Assembly: GCA_001600175.1 (NCBI GenBank)
Contig: BCJC01000002.1
Location: 626,318-690,317, forward strand
DNA: 64,000 nucleotides
Origin: Erythrobasidium yunnanense
Taxonomy: Eukaryota; Basidiomycota; Cystobasidiomycetes; Erythrobasidiales; Erythrobasidiaceae
Reading direction: 5' to 3'
Positions 10,828 through 20,559 of the stretch are shown here, in pieces. The stretch's first letter is position 1. Every line of letters starts with the position of its first letter. Both the position numbers and the translations under genes were made by a program. The notes under the pieces are model-generated. The model was not told the DNA's origin and made no database searches. It saw nothing but the letters and a program-made list of their open reading frames with translations.

Positions 10828-11426
10828 CTACCAGGTCGATGCAGCCTGTTAAGGAAAGCCAAGTGAGTCAAGCTACGAACCCGAACTTGTCAGGTCAAGA
10901 CGAGCAAGTGGGACCCACTTACATACCTCCAGCTTGTACATCCAGAGGTAGAGCGTCCAGAATTGAGGCAGCCCAGGGCGGCCTCTGCCCCGATGACGTC
11001 GAGAGGGAAGGTCACAGCTATTCGTGCAAACTGTGTCAGCGTTGTAGAAGCTACCGCGGCTTTGGCCGACGTACTGTACTTACAGAAGTCGGAAACGGAG
11101 GGTACACCCCCTTTGCCAGCCAAGGCAGTAGAAGCTATTGACTATTAAGCACAAGTAATCAGTCAATGAGGTCTGAAGAAGCTCAGTGAATTCACTCACC
11201 GGCTTCCGACAAGCCTGCAACCCGAGCAGTCGCTGCCCGAGTTTGTCCAGCCAGGCTGTACAAAGACCTTACCTGGTCAGGGCGAGCAGTACTACACCTC
11301 CAAGAAATGTCAGTCGGCTCTGTACAAAGGGAGAACGTCAGCTGCCGACGGGAAAGCATTCAAGAGGGCGTCAGTAGTCAGCGCCAAGGTCGACCAGCGA
11401 GTTTCGAGGAAAGAAGAAGTTGCCAT
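10828..11426 (-). CDS. Possible small multi-exon gene (hypothetical)
   Basis: This is a weak call. Reading down from an ATG at 11426 gives MATSSFLETRWSTL and so on. Several good-looking intron boundaries follow in order: gtaaggt...ttgcag, gtgagtg...aatag, gtaagtac...gacacag, and gtatgtaagt...ttaacag. They join short open pieces such as GKGGVPSVSDF, GRGRPGLPQFW and TLYLWMYKLE, ending at a TAG at 10828-10830. The product would be about 110 aa and matches no family I know. The first intron would be only about 28 nt, which is a mark against the model. Alternatives are a decayed gene or chance. Confidence 0.25.
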
Positions 11427-12347
11427 TGTAGCTGACGTCGGCAGCTTCCAGGAAAGCCGTACCCTTAGTCGGCGCGCCCTTTGCAGCGGCCGTACGAAGA
11501 CCCTAGAAAGTCGCTAGAAAACGGTCGTCGCCAAAAAAGGGCTTGATAGAAAGCGAAGACCAGGGAGGCGATCTTGAAGCCTTGCACATCATAACGACAC
11601 GAATGCCATTGCTGTATCACGGGCACCGAAGGAGTCAGCCCTTTCACGTGTGCAGGCTACCCAGCCCAGAAAAATCGTCGCAATGAGTAGGGATATCGAT
11701 AGATGACATCTTGATGCATCAGAATGCGTTATATCAAAAAAGATCACCACCTTCTTGCAATTTTCTTTTGGCGCGACAGAGGCAAAGCGCGAAAGTCAAC
11801 GGCTTTCCTTGTCTTTACGCCATCGTCGTCTGCAATACTGTCAAGACAGGATTGTCGAGATGCATCTTCTGCATCTATTGATAGTACTGACGGAGTTGTA
11901 GATGCTGATCCTGATGTGCGACTGACGTTCCTTCTTCCTCATTCTCGTACATCTTCCCAATCCCGAGCTGACGATTTCCCTCTAATCTTACAATGCATTG
12001 ACAGCAGTTTCGTATCAATCGCAAGACCACACAATTCAAGCGCAAGCAGCTATGACATTCGGCAGACCCGACATTCTTGGGCATAGACAACTGTCCGAAA
12101 TGGTTTCTTTGGCCAGCAGACACGCTTCATATTTGTTGCTAACATAGCTTGATTATTAGAGATACCCAAGATGCCCAAGATGCCCAAATCGTAGCGTCCG
12201 AGGTTGCGCATCTGCGCTGAAAGCCTGCCAGCATTCAAGGTTTCTACTCCATACCGGCCAATCGACGCATCCGAAAGGAACCCACACAGGTTCTTCACCA
12301 TGCTACGCAGTCACAAGGCGAGTGGACGACCTCGCCATTTATTCGAC
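11427..12347. other. Gene-poor stretch
   Basis: No gene recognised. A minus-strand open frame at 11465-11647 could hold an upstream exon of the preceding candidate but has no supporting motif. Confidence 0.4.
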
Positions 12348-12797
12348 ATGGCCGTCTCTTCGAAAGACGCTAAATTGCAAGAAGCGCTCGGTGTGAGTAC
12401 AGGATCCACTTTCGTAGCCTCACAGGTGATACTACACCGACCTACAGCCCAAGCTAACGAGATGCCTACATGCAGCATCCAACTTTCCCATCTCTTTCGA
12501 TGCTCAGCCCGGAACGACTATTCTGGCTTCTCATGACGGTCCATTCTGTACTTGGCATCAAGAATAGTGGTCGCATATATGCTGTTTGCGGCTATCTGAC
12601 TGTTTCCTATCTCTCCGCCCTTCACGCTGCAAAGATAGCACATTTCCGGAAAAGTGATGGAATTGAGCGGAAAGGCGCCTCAAATGACGCATATACAGTA
12701 TGTCTACTGCTTTTGCTAATCTATCTCCCAAATCTAGGCCCTACATCGGGCATCGGCTGGCGGTGTAACCGAGATTGAGGGTGATCAGATTGATTGA
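12348..12797 (+). CDS. Possible small membrane protein gene (hypothetical)
   Basis: A clear 3' intron is visible: gtatgt, ttttgctaatc branch, aaatctag, at about 12700-12738. It joins KGASNDAYT to ALHRASAGGVTEIEGDQID and a TGA at 12795-12797. Upstream, the same frame carries two hydrophobic stretches (RLFWLLMTVHSVLGI and YAVCGYLTVSYLSALHAA). A 5' exon beginning at the ATG at 12348 (MAVSSKDAKLQEALG) may be joined by a gtgagt...atgcag intron, but the phase is not settled because another frame across the middle exon also looks protein-like. Function unknown. Confidence 0.35.
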
Positions 12798-12804
12798 TTG
12801 ATTA

Positions 12805-12875
12805 AAGGCCCAGTAGACAAGCTTTATACCCAGTAGACAAGCTTTATTACATATAAAGCTTGTCTACTGGGCCTT
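12805..12875. repeat. Perfect 24-bp inverted repeat with an extra internal copy
   Basis: The left arm at 12805-12828 (aaggcccagtagacaagc...) is the exact reverse complement of 12852-12875. Between them, 12829-12846 repeats 18 bp of the left arm in direct orientation, so the right arm can pair with either copy. The loop is only a few bases when the inner copy is used. It lies between the TGA of the candidate plus-strand gene (12797) and the coding end of a candidate minus-strand gene, whose TAG (12864-12866) falls inside the right arm. Possible roles are a shared 3' end structure or the remnant of a small fold-back element. Confidence 0.9.
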
Positions 12876-13419
12876 ATTTGCGTTAGGAGTCAGCCTGATC
12901 TGTGTCTCGCCATATTCCAGATCGCTGTGCGGATGCGCACTGATCTGATCTTGCTGCCCTTCATCGTCAAAGTGCGCCTCAGTATCGCGCAGAGAATTAG
13001 TAGAGAGAGTCATCATGCACTGGAAAGATGTGCGTCGTGGAATCTGAAGAAGTAGTCGGTGTTGCATGTGCAAGGGTGCCCATCCCTGCCAGATGGATAG
13101 CTTGTTCCGATGGTATACCGTACTCAGCGCAGTCGGAGATTGACGGAGAAGGTATGCCACCGCACACTTGCGAAACATCGCGACCGAATCATCGCGACTG
13201 GCTTGCTTGGGCGGTGTTAGCTGTCGACACGCTCAGCTCTTGGGGAAATTTGCAATGAGTCAGTCTGCTCGCTTCATGTGTGAAGGCGTTAGAGTAAGCG
13301 CATCTTCAGGGCTGTCATTGTTGTCATATCGGATGGAACTATGGTCGCGAACGAAGCTGCCTTTAGATGAGACTGCTATGGGGCCTGGATCATAGAACAG
13401 TACTTATTAGTAGAATCGC
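12864..13419 (-). CDS. Possible spliced gene (hypothetical, Ser/Asp-rich)
   Basis: Several open pieces on the minus strand read like one hydrophilic protein. They are YDPGPIAVSSKGSFVRD and YDNNDSPEDALTLTPSHMKR at about 13400-13270, then CGGIPSPSISDCAEYGIP and HLAGMGTLAHATPTTSSD at about 13170-13030, then HFDDEGQQDQISAHPHSD and IRLTPNANKAQ ending in TAG at 12864-12866. An intron gtgcatgatg...ctaattc...actgag would join the last two pieces. The junction between the first two and the start codon are not resolved. I do not recognise the family. Confidence 0.3.
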
Positions 13420-13814
13420 TCTTCGTGCTTGGCTAGAAGCCATGTCAGAAAATGTAGATGGAATGGGGAAGGCCAAGATATGAAGAGGAAAGAGCGGGAT
13501 GAGAAAGAAAGCGAGATGGCTGTTAATTGTGAGATTGGACCTGAATTCCGCTCAATCTGACAAAGTAGGCTGTAGAGAAACAAATGATGTGTGGCTAGAG
13601 CGACTGAACCGATATCAAATCTGTATGCTGCATTTTGAGAGAACGTTTGCGTGCATCTACAGGCAGTTTACAGCTTCGTCACCCTGTGTATAGGCGGAAA
13701 CATGGTAAAACATGTGCCGGAAGGTTTTCGAGTGTTCCTTTTCGCTGTATGACCTTTTTCCGCCTTGTCAGACGCTGCTTGACCACCTGAGAATTTCGCG
13801 AAAAAAAGTCGACA

Positions 13815-14456
13815 ATGTCCAGCGAACATCCTACCACCGCACAAACCGATGCACTCCTCACGTACATGTCGTCCGGCGCCCCAATCTTCTCGAAACAGGT
13901 CAGCGCATTTTCGACCAGATTTGGCCTTTTCGAAGGGCGCCATGCTGAAAGCGTGTGATGGCAGGCGCGTTTGCAGACTCTCACCAATCGTACAGTACTT
14001 TACAAGTACAAAGACGCCGCCCCGCTCTGGTTTACTGGATCTGTCAAAGTCGCAAACTTGAAGTCGGATGGCAGTGTGATGGTCAAAGTTCGAACGCACA
14101 GAGGCTCGCTGACGCCTCCCAAGAGGCTTGGTACTGTGAGTAGAGTCGTGTTGCGCATAAGTTAGCATTCGCTGATGGATTTGTTCTTGGTAGCTCGTAT
14201 TCCTGGTCAGCGGTGCTGCTGGTCAAGCAGCCGCTAATCATGCAGCCGCTAGAGAGGACATTGTGAGTAATGATTAGTAGAAGTAACAAGGAGTATGTAC
14301 TGACTGAGTATCTGCTACTCACAGTGGTGGACTATTCGTGACGGTGCTGTTGGCGACGACAACGCCAAGATTGAGGCTGCGAACCAGCACATCCTGGCTC
14401 TCGAGGCTGCCGAAGAGGTTGCAACCTCTGGTTCGGAGACTGAGGAGGAGGAATAG
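13815..14456 (+). CDS. Hypothetical 151-aa protein
   Basis: Four exons (13815-13898, 13965-14135, 14194-14262, 14325-14456) sum to 152 codons with standard GT-AG introns. A downstream acceptor at 13976 would remove four residues in frame and is equally possible. The protein starts MSSEHPTTAQTDALL. It has a basic beta-rich centre (TVLYKYKDAAPLWFTGSVKV, MVKVRTHRGSLTPPKRL), a Gly/Ala-rich piece (VSGAAGQAAANHAAARED), then WWTIRDGAVGDDNAKIEAAN and an acidic tail ending GSETEEEE. No membrane segment or signal peptide is seen. I do not recognise the family. The consistent frame across three introns supports a real gene. Confidence 0.7.
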
Positions 14457-15048
14457 CTTTTTCTTGTAAAGCTACTATTTTGTTTGGTTTTTTTCTGGAA
14501 TGCAAGACAACGCCATACCTCGGCTTAAAGAGGATTGCTGAGCTTCTTATGTAATTGACGCTGCTACCTTTGCCGAGAATAGCGAGAAAGAAGCTTGCGA
14601 TCAAGAATGTACTCGACAGATGGCGTGCATCAAGCGCAAAAGGAATTATCTAGGCGGCTTGAATCATGCACAAGAGACTGTATTGCGCAGCTGACTGCAG
14701 ATTTGTAGAGGTATCGTGCTTGAGAATGGTTATCGGCTGACTTCCCGAAACTTCGCGAGATGGGTATGACCTTGTGTGACTGGCAAACGTCGGGGTTGAG
14801 CGCGTAGGCGGCTGGTACATGCAGACGGCCTTGCGAACGTTTACTGATGATGTTCGTAGTATGGGTGTTACTAGCTATTGCCAAGAAAGAAAAGCACGGA
14901 TTTGAGATATTCGCGGCTTCCTCCGCGAAGGTTTCCGAAAGAAGTGGACCTCTTTATAGTAGACATATGGATGCATAATATATACGGTACATCTACCACA
15001 GGCATACAATCTTCCCACAGATCTGCTTGGTACAGAGCTTTCAACGTA
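14457..15048. other. Intergenic between convergent genes
   Basis: About 590 bp between the hypothetical gene on plus and the 872-aa protein gene on minus. Nothing beyond probable 3' untranslated sequence is seen. Confidence 0.5.
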
Positions 15049-18033
15049 TCAGAACGAGAAATGGTTCTTGGCATTTTTACCCATAAAGGCCTTGAGCATC
15101 TCTGGTATCCTCTTCTCCTTCTCTCCTCGGATATAGCAGTCGGCGCATACTTTCTTTTCAAAGAAAACAAGATCTGCCACGGGCGTCAGTCAAGCTCGAA
15201 AACGAATTCTTCACCACACTCACGTCGAAGAGGATCTATTCGCCTTGAACAGACATAGCACGTATTATGCGGCCTGACCACAGCTTCTTCCTTCGCAGAC
15301 TCTTGCGCCGTGAAGTCACGACCCTCTCGATCTTTTGCAACTTCTCGCCTTCGAAGGTTGGTAGCTCGCGATCTCTGCTTGGAGTTGATGACATCCACGA
15401 CGTCTTTCAATAACTTGAGTGGCTTGTCCGCGGAGCCCGCAGCCACGAGGGGACATTGGCTGGCGTACGCATTGAGGGCCTGGACTCCATACAGTCAGCT
15501 CCAGCTATCAGCATCTCGAGATCAGCTAGACATACTGCGAGACTATCTGGATCCACAATAGGTTCTTGCATCTGCAAGATTGCGCACCACTCCTTGTAAT
15601 GCTTTTCCTCCAAAGCCCCTGCACACAGAAGTTCAGCAAAAGTTGGCAGTAGCTGGGGAATTCCGCGTACTTAGAGCGGCGACGGTGGTTGGCAGTGCTC
15701 GCACTACCATTGCTAAAACGAATTCCAGATCGGACTTGTCCGGATGGAGAGATCGAGCTGCCTTATAGCGTTGGGAGCCCGAAAGATGGTCGACAGCTTC
15801 TTGTATATGCGAGGGTATAGAATCGCTATCGATGTCTTGGCCAGACTGTATGTACTGCTGTAATAGATGTACTGCGAATCGTTGCATGAGCCATCCAGGT
15901 ATTTCATCAGACAAGCCCGCATAGACATACGGTAAGATTCTGAAAGATCTCGTTAGATGCGTATGATAAACAGGTGCTTCATACGTACTTGTTGTAGCCG
16001 TACGATCACCCAACAATTTGCACACTATGTGCCCGATACTCCAGCCTGCTTTCCGTTCCTGAGCGTAAGTGTCTTGAATGATAGCCTGCCGTAAATCGAC
16101 ATATGCACAGAGCTGTGCAAAGAAGATAGGGTCTTGTTCATAGAGGAAGTCTTCAGTCAGACTATCATGCCTGAGGTGCTCCATCGCCAACGTCTTTATC
16201 CAGGGGACCCATCTGACGACGCCGAGAGTGAAATTCCTTCGTTTGAAAGAAGGAACCGTCTCAGATACAGCGTTGGCTTGGGACAATTCGACAGAGCCAG
16301 TAAATTCTTCTGGAAGAACCGTACGAAAGAACAAGATAGCCCGATCCTGAACGATTGTCAGCAAGGCAGATATCGATCATCGACAACCCACTCACCAGTG
16401 ATGCTTTCTGCGTAGGCGGCGTCTCCTTGTAGATGCCAATAGTGGGAGCGAAAGAATGGATAACAGAGGCGAGGGCCCCTACTGACCCCGGTAGAATTGC
16501 TGGCGCGAATATTAGCTTCGTCTCTGACGCAGTGACAAATCAACGCACTTGTATGGACGACATCTCGACCAAAGAAGTTGTACTTCCATTTGTGAAGCTC
16601 GAATATGCCAGCTCCGGCAAGCAGATCCAGCGCCTTGTCGGTGTCTTGAGAAGCCTCATCGGACAGTACCAAGTCCCATTTACCTCCTAGAGACACCCAG
16701 ACGAAGTACTCCATGGCCAAGACAAATTCGAAGCGTCTCATAAACTTGTCGCCGTACTTCTGCTGCGGTTTAGAGCCAGACAATCTTGTCGGGAAGAGAT
16801 AGAATGATTGGTCCTTGAACCCAACATTGTCGTTCAATGAACCGTCCAGACCGCTGAGCTTGAGAGCTGTGGTAGTCGAGGAAGGCACTTGACCGAGGAA
16901 ATCACCTGTGACGTGACCTGACAGTATGGCTTGCTTTGATGCTTCTGAAGCCGTGCGATAATTATGGTTGGCCATAAGATGCATCTGCAGAACGTCTTCG
17001 TGGGTAGCCCAGTTGCTGGACACACGATTTGTCGTGAAGACATTTCCGATACTCTGTCTGGCTTTCTTTCTCAGCGTATTCTTACACCTGAAACATCCCA
17101 CTTACTCAAAGAACGTAGCCTTTGTATCGGCAACAAGAGCTTCGCCATGTAAGATAGACTTGGCTATATCGGCGAAGGTATTCGCAAGGGTAAAGTTGCG
17201 TAATCTAGTTAGAGCGCTCGTCAGTCCATACTAAGAATGATATTTTGAGATGTGTGTACGAACATCAGACTTTCCGGGCGTATACCAAGGCGTTCAGCAA
17301 TCTGTCTGGCTCCGCTCGATTCCAGGAAAGCTGAGGCAGCAGCAAGGACCTCTGCATTCGTAGGGCATCTTGAGCTGACATTCAGTAGAGAGGTGGTATT
17401 GACGTCCGAGATGCCATGATCCGACATCGCTTGTAGAATAGCGGCGCGTGCGACTGTCCTATCATACTCCTGGACCGGCTGCTCGGGACCTGCCAAGATT
17501 GCAGAATTGACAAGATCTGAATGTAGATCGTCACCACCAATATCGTCTGCATCCACAGATGCGATGTCTCCGAAGGTCTCTTCGAAAGCGGTTCCGAGTT
17601 GATCCAGATCGCATAGTATCTATGTAAACCTCTTAATCAGCCCAAAGTTCATAAAGGATGATACTGCAAGAGTTGAACTTGCCTCTTCATCTAAATTGCC
17701 TGCTTTGGGCTTCTTTCCGTGCTTGCCGGAAACCTCCTCTTCTAACTCCGCCGAGCCAGACTTCCTCTTCTTGCCTTGGTGGGCATCTTCATCGATGCTA
17801 CTTGAATTCTCAGCCAACGAAGACATGGTTGAGGGCTTGGGCAAGGAATTGAGAGAGAAAGCATGAGGAGGACTGAGGGAGCGATCTGCTAATTCGCGTA
17901 AGTAGGAAGAAGATGAAGAAGCGCATAAGTGGGAAGAAGATGAAGAAGATGGTGGTAGAGCCGATAGTGAAGGAAAGGGAGGTGAAAGAGGCATGTCGCG
18001 CCTGGAAGCGGATCCAGAATCTGCTGCGGTCAT
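15049..18033 (-). CDS. 872-aa helical protein with C-terminal CxxC...CxxC zinc finger (uncharacterised)
   Basis: Nine exons read down the minus strand (18033-17665, 17619-17260, 17230-17106, 17069-16549, 16499-16396, 16346-15671, 15618-15536, 15479-15224, 15173-15049) sum to 873 codons. The first 120 residues are Ser-rich and disordered, with basic clusters (KKRK, KHGKKPK) that could act as a nuclear signal. The rest looks like an alpha-helical solenoid (YGLTSALTRLRNFTLANTF, QRFAVHLLQQYIQSGQ, LRALEEKHYKEWCAIL). The C-terminus carries CYVC-14x-CADC, a likely zinc-binding site, ending NHFSF. The intron at 17231-17259 would be 29 nt and that at 17070-17105 would be 36 nt. Nucleoporin-like or vesicle-tethering solenoids are possible, but no family call is made. 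Confidence 0.7.
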
Positions 18034-18369
18034 GATGGAGAGGAGCAGATGCTAGACAGAATCTGCAAGCATACCATCATAGAATTCACATCAGTACGCC
18101 TTCCCTTGATCTCGCCGCATTACTATGCACCTCCGCTACGCACCTTCTATGAGCTTTGCGAACGAAAGTTGGCGAGAGGAAAAGAAATTTCAGCAGGCAG
18201 GAGTCATCTCTTAAAAATGGGAATACGATACTCCTCAAGAAGAAAGACGAGGCCCTCTCACCGAAGAGCCAGAAGACGGAAGAAGTCGCGATCACGTGAG
18301 TATGCGCACGAGCCAGCGAAAGTTATATGAATTTTGAGAAGGAAATGGTTACTTTTGCCAGATTCTCCG
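18034..18369. other. Upstream region of the 872-aa protein gene
   Basis: Probably the promoter and 5' leader of the minus-strand gene. An open frame on plus is rich in Arg and Lys but shows no family features. Confidence 0.4.
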
Positions 18370-19290
18370 TCATTCAAGGAGTTCAAAAATGTCTTTATCT
18401 TCCTGTGCGCTTTCGTCGTTATTGAGATATAGGCATCTTTCAGTCTCGATGAGCGACCAAAAGTCGATCGTTCCTCTCGCGTTCTGAACGAGCAAGGCGC
18501 CCTGCCTATATGTACTGCTCAGTAAACGCATACAGAATCAGATTCATTGATGCTAGATCAAATGCCCACATACTGATTCGCAACCCCTTTCCAGCTAGAA
18601 TAGAGATAGTCGCCTCAAATCTGCTTTTTCAGCAGCGCGAACCCATTCATCAGTATTAAGGATTTTTTTGGAACAGGAATAAGTTGAGCAGTTACGAGAA
18701 AGACGCAACTCTTGGGGCTGCGCACGAGCAAGAGCAGCGCTGTTAATCGGCTGGTGCCAGCAAGAGCGCCTGTAAATCCGCATGAAGCTTCTTGATGTCT
18801 ACCAAGAGAGCAAGGGAGAAGAAGCCAGCTTCAGGGTAGGTGCCCGAAGCAAGCTCCGATCGCCAATTCTGACAAGTCGTTAGGCTCGATCTACGAGCTG
18901 TTTCAGTTCTCACATCCCTCCATGTTAAAGAGATCGTATACGCACTCTCAGAGCAAAATCCTTGTACACAAGGTTTTCATAAATAGGAGGGTACCCTCCA
19001 TTCTGCTGTTTACCAAACAGAATTAGCTCTTCTCCAATATATCCAGATCTACATCTTGAGCTCTATGATATGTCTTGACCAGAATCTGAGCCGATTTGAC
19101 GTGCATCCGGTAGACTGGTGGGAAGCGAATTTGGCTTGCCCGCTTGTGTAGACCAGTCTACGACACATATGCATCAGTATCTTGTATAAGAAGCACTTAG
19201 AAAACAATATGCTCACTCAGATTCTATACGTCTTGCAGCGAAATCGTCCAGACCAGACTGGGTTTCCAGAATCTCTCAATCCAGATTGCG
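18370..19290 (-). CDS. Unrecognised multi-exon gene, partly resolved
   Basis: Several short exons on the minus strand read as protein although no long open frame exists. In order down the strand these are SGLDDFAARRIESE (about 19,250-19,215), QIRFPPVYRMHVKSAQILV (about 19,120), GYIGEELILFGKQQ and YPPIYENLVYKDFALR (about 19,050-18,945), NWRSELASGTYPEAGFFS (about 18,870-18,815), AQPQELRLSRN and NTDEWVRAAEKADL (about 18,730-18,620), and DYLYSSWKGVAN followed across a gtatgt...tatag intron by QGALLVQNARGTIDFWSL and a TGA at 18370-18372. The last piece resembles a WD-repeat strand. Not all junctions are settled, the start codon is not found, and I cannot name the family. Confidence 0.45.
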
Positions 19291-19982
19291 ACTACTAGCT
19301 AGAATTAGTTTCATTAAGATTGTCAGTCTATCTTCCTATACCAGAACATCCATTAGCTGTCACTGCTCGTATCAACAGATCACTCCTGTCAACTTCAGTC
19401 TGGAGGCCCCAAGTATTCAAAGGACGCGTGTTACTCGCGCTGCTTGTAAGTTACACATTATCTACTGACTGGACAGTCGTCAGCATAGTCTATGTAAGGG
19501 TAAATCGAATAGGACATACGGCGCTCATTGAAAGTCATTGCAAGGACCTAACGCAAAAAAAGCCCAATCAACGGAGAGCAACTATGTAGTTGCTGTCCAT
19601 TGACTGGGCACGAATGACAGGTCAGCACGTATTAAGCTTCCTTCGCATAGGCAGGCCTACCGTCCTTGTATGGGCGTCCATTCCCGCTTCGATGCGAGAT
19701 GTAGGCCTCTCTGACGTTATCTGCAAAGGAGCAGTATCATCAGCGACTTTCAAGTCGCTATGCAACAGCTTACCTGGCGGTCGGTACAGCTAGAACTACT
19801 CAGTCAGCCATAGCATGGGGTGGAGGAGAGGGGAGAGGAAGAAGGAAGAAGGAAGGGAAGGATTGTGGGCGGGCAGAGCGCTGTGAGCAGCAGCGATCAG
19901 CTTGCAGTATGTCTGCCTCAGTAGCCTCGCCTCGATGCCTCACCTGCTTCGCGATGCAGTCGGCAGCGCCAGCTTCTATCCT
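19291..19982. other. Intergenic with a purine-rich tract
   Basis: No gene is recognised. A strongly purine-rich run (ggaggagaggggagaggaag and on) lies at about 19,810-19,860. Confidence 0.4.
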
Positions 19983-20400
19983 CTATCCCTGTTGCTGCAA
20001 ATGCTGCTGCTTCCGTTGTGCTGCAGAGACTCCTGCTCTTGCTCCTGAAACTGCTCTTGCTTCTTCTCTTGCTCCTGCTATGGCGGCGCCAGCATTCTCC
20101 GCGAGCGGAGTCCGTTGGCTCTGCAGCAGGCATCAGCCTCAGCTTGACAATCGCATCAGCAAGGTACTCTGCAGATCACTACTCACCTCAGCGATCCAGC
20201 TAGAAAGCTTCGAGTTGGCGAGTCGGAAATCACGAAGGTGCGACAGCTGCTCGGTAAATGGGATTACCCCAAACAATCGTATGCTACTCTGGATGTACTC
20301 GCGCGCACTCGCACACTCAAAGTGATGCTTGTCATTCGTGCTGCTGCTAAGCTCCCAAGTGGTTTGGCGAAGCCTCCGGCTCCCTTTGGTCCGCTGCACT
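19983..20400 (-). CDS. Possible gene end: helical Gln/Ala-rich C-terminus (unresolved 5' part)
   Basis: On the minus strand an open piece from about 20,400 (EYIQSSIRLFGVIPFTEQL, HLRDFRLANSKLSSWIAE) ends at a good donor (gtgagtagtg). An intron (20121-20186) joins it in frame to SQRTPLAENAGAAIAGARE and QRKQQHLQQQG, with TAG at 19983-19985. The product end is helical and Gln/Ala/Arg-rich, with coiled-coil character. The 5' exons, possibly in 20,400-20,550, are not resolved. Because it lies just downstream of the ataxin-3 gene on the same strand, an alternative 3' extension of that transcript cannot be excluded, though ataxin-3 has its own stop at 20560. Confidence 0.35.
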
Positions 20401-20559
20401 CAAAGCTTTGCTTGCTTTTGTTCTAGCAACAACACTGCCCCCGCAGGGCCGCCTTCGCTGCTCTTTGTACATATACACGATATCCGCCGCGCCAAAGCTG
20501 CTCCAAAGCCAGCATCTCGCCTGATCACGCGTACTCCTGCTTCCAGCTTCTAGCTACGG

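Noticed and set aside
17620-17698. GC-AG intron (gcaagt donor) in the 872-aa protein gene
   Set aside because: A gcaagt donor at about 17685 would also keep the frame, but a canonical gtatca donor at 17664 does so too and was preferred. RNA data would decide.
19990-20110. CTG/CTC-rich tract as a microsatellite
   Set aside because: It looks like a simple repeat on plus, but on minus it reads as a coherent Gln/Ala/Arg-rich coding end joined by a good intron, so it is not called a repeat.
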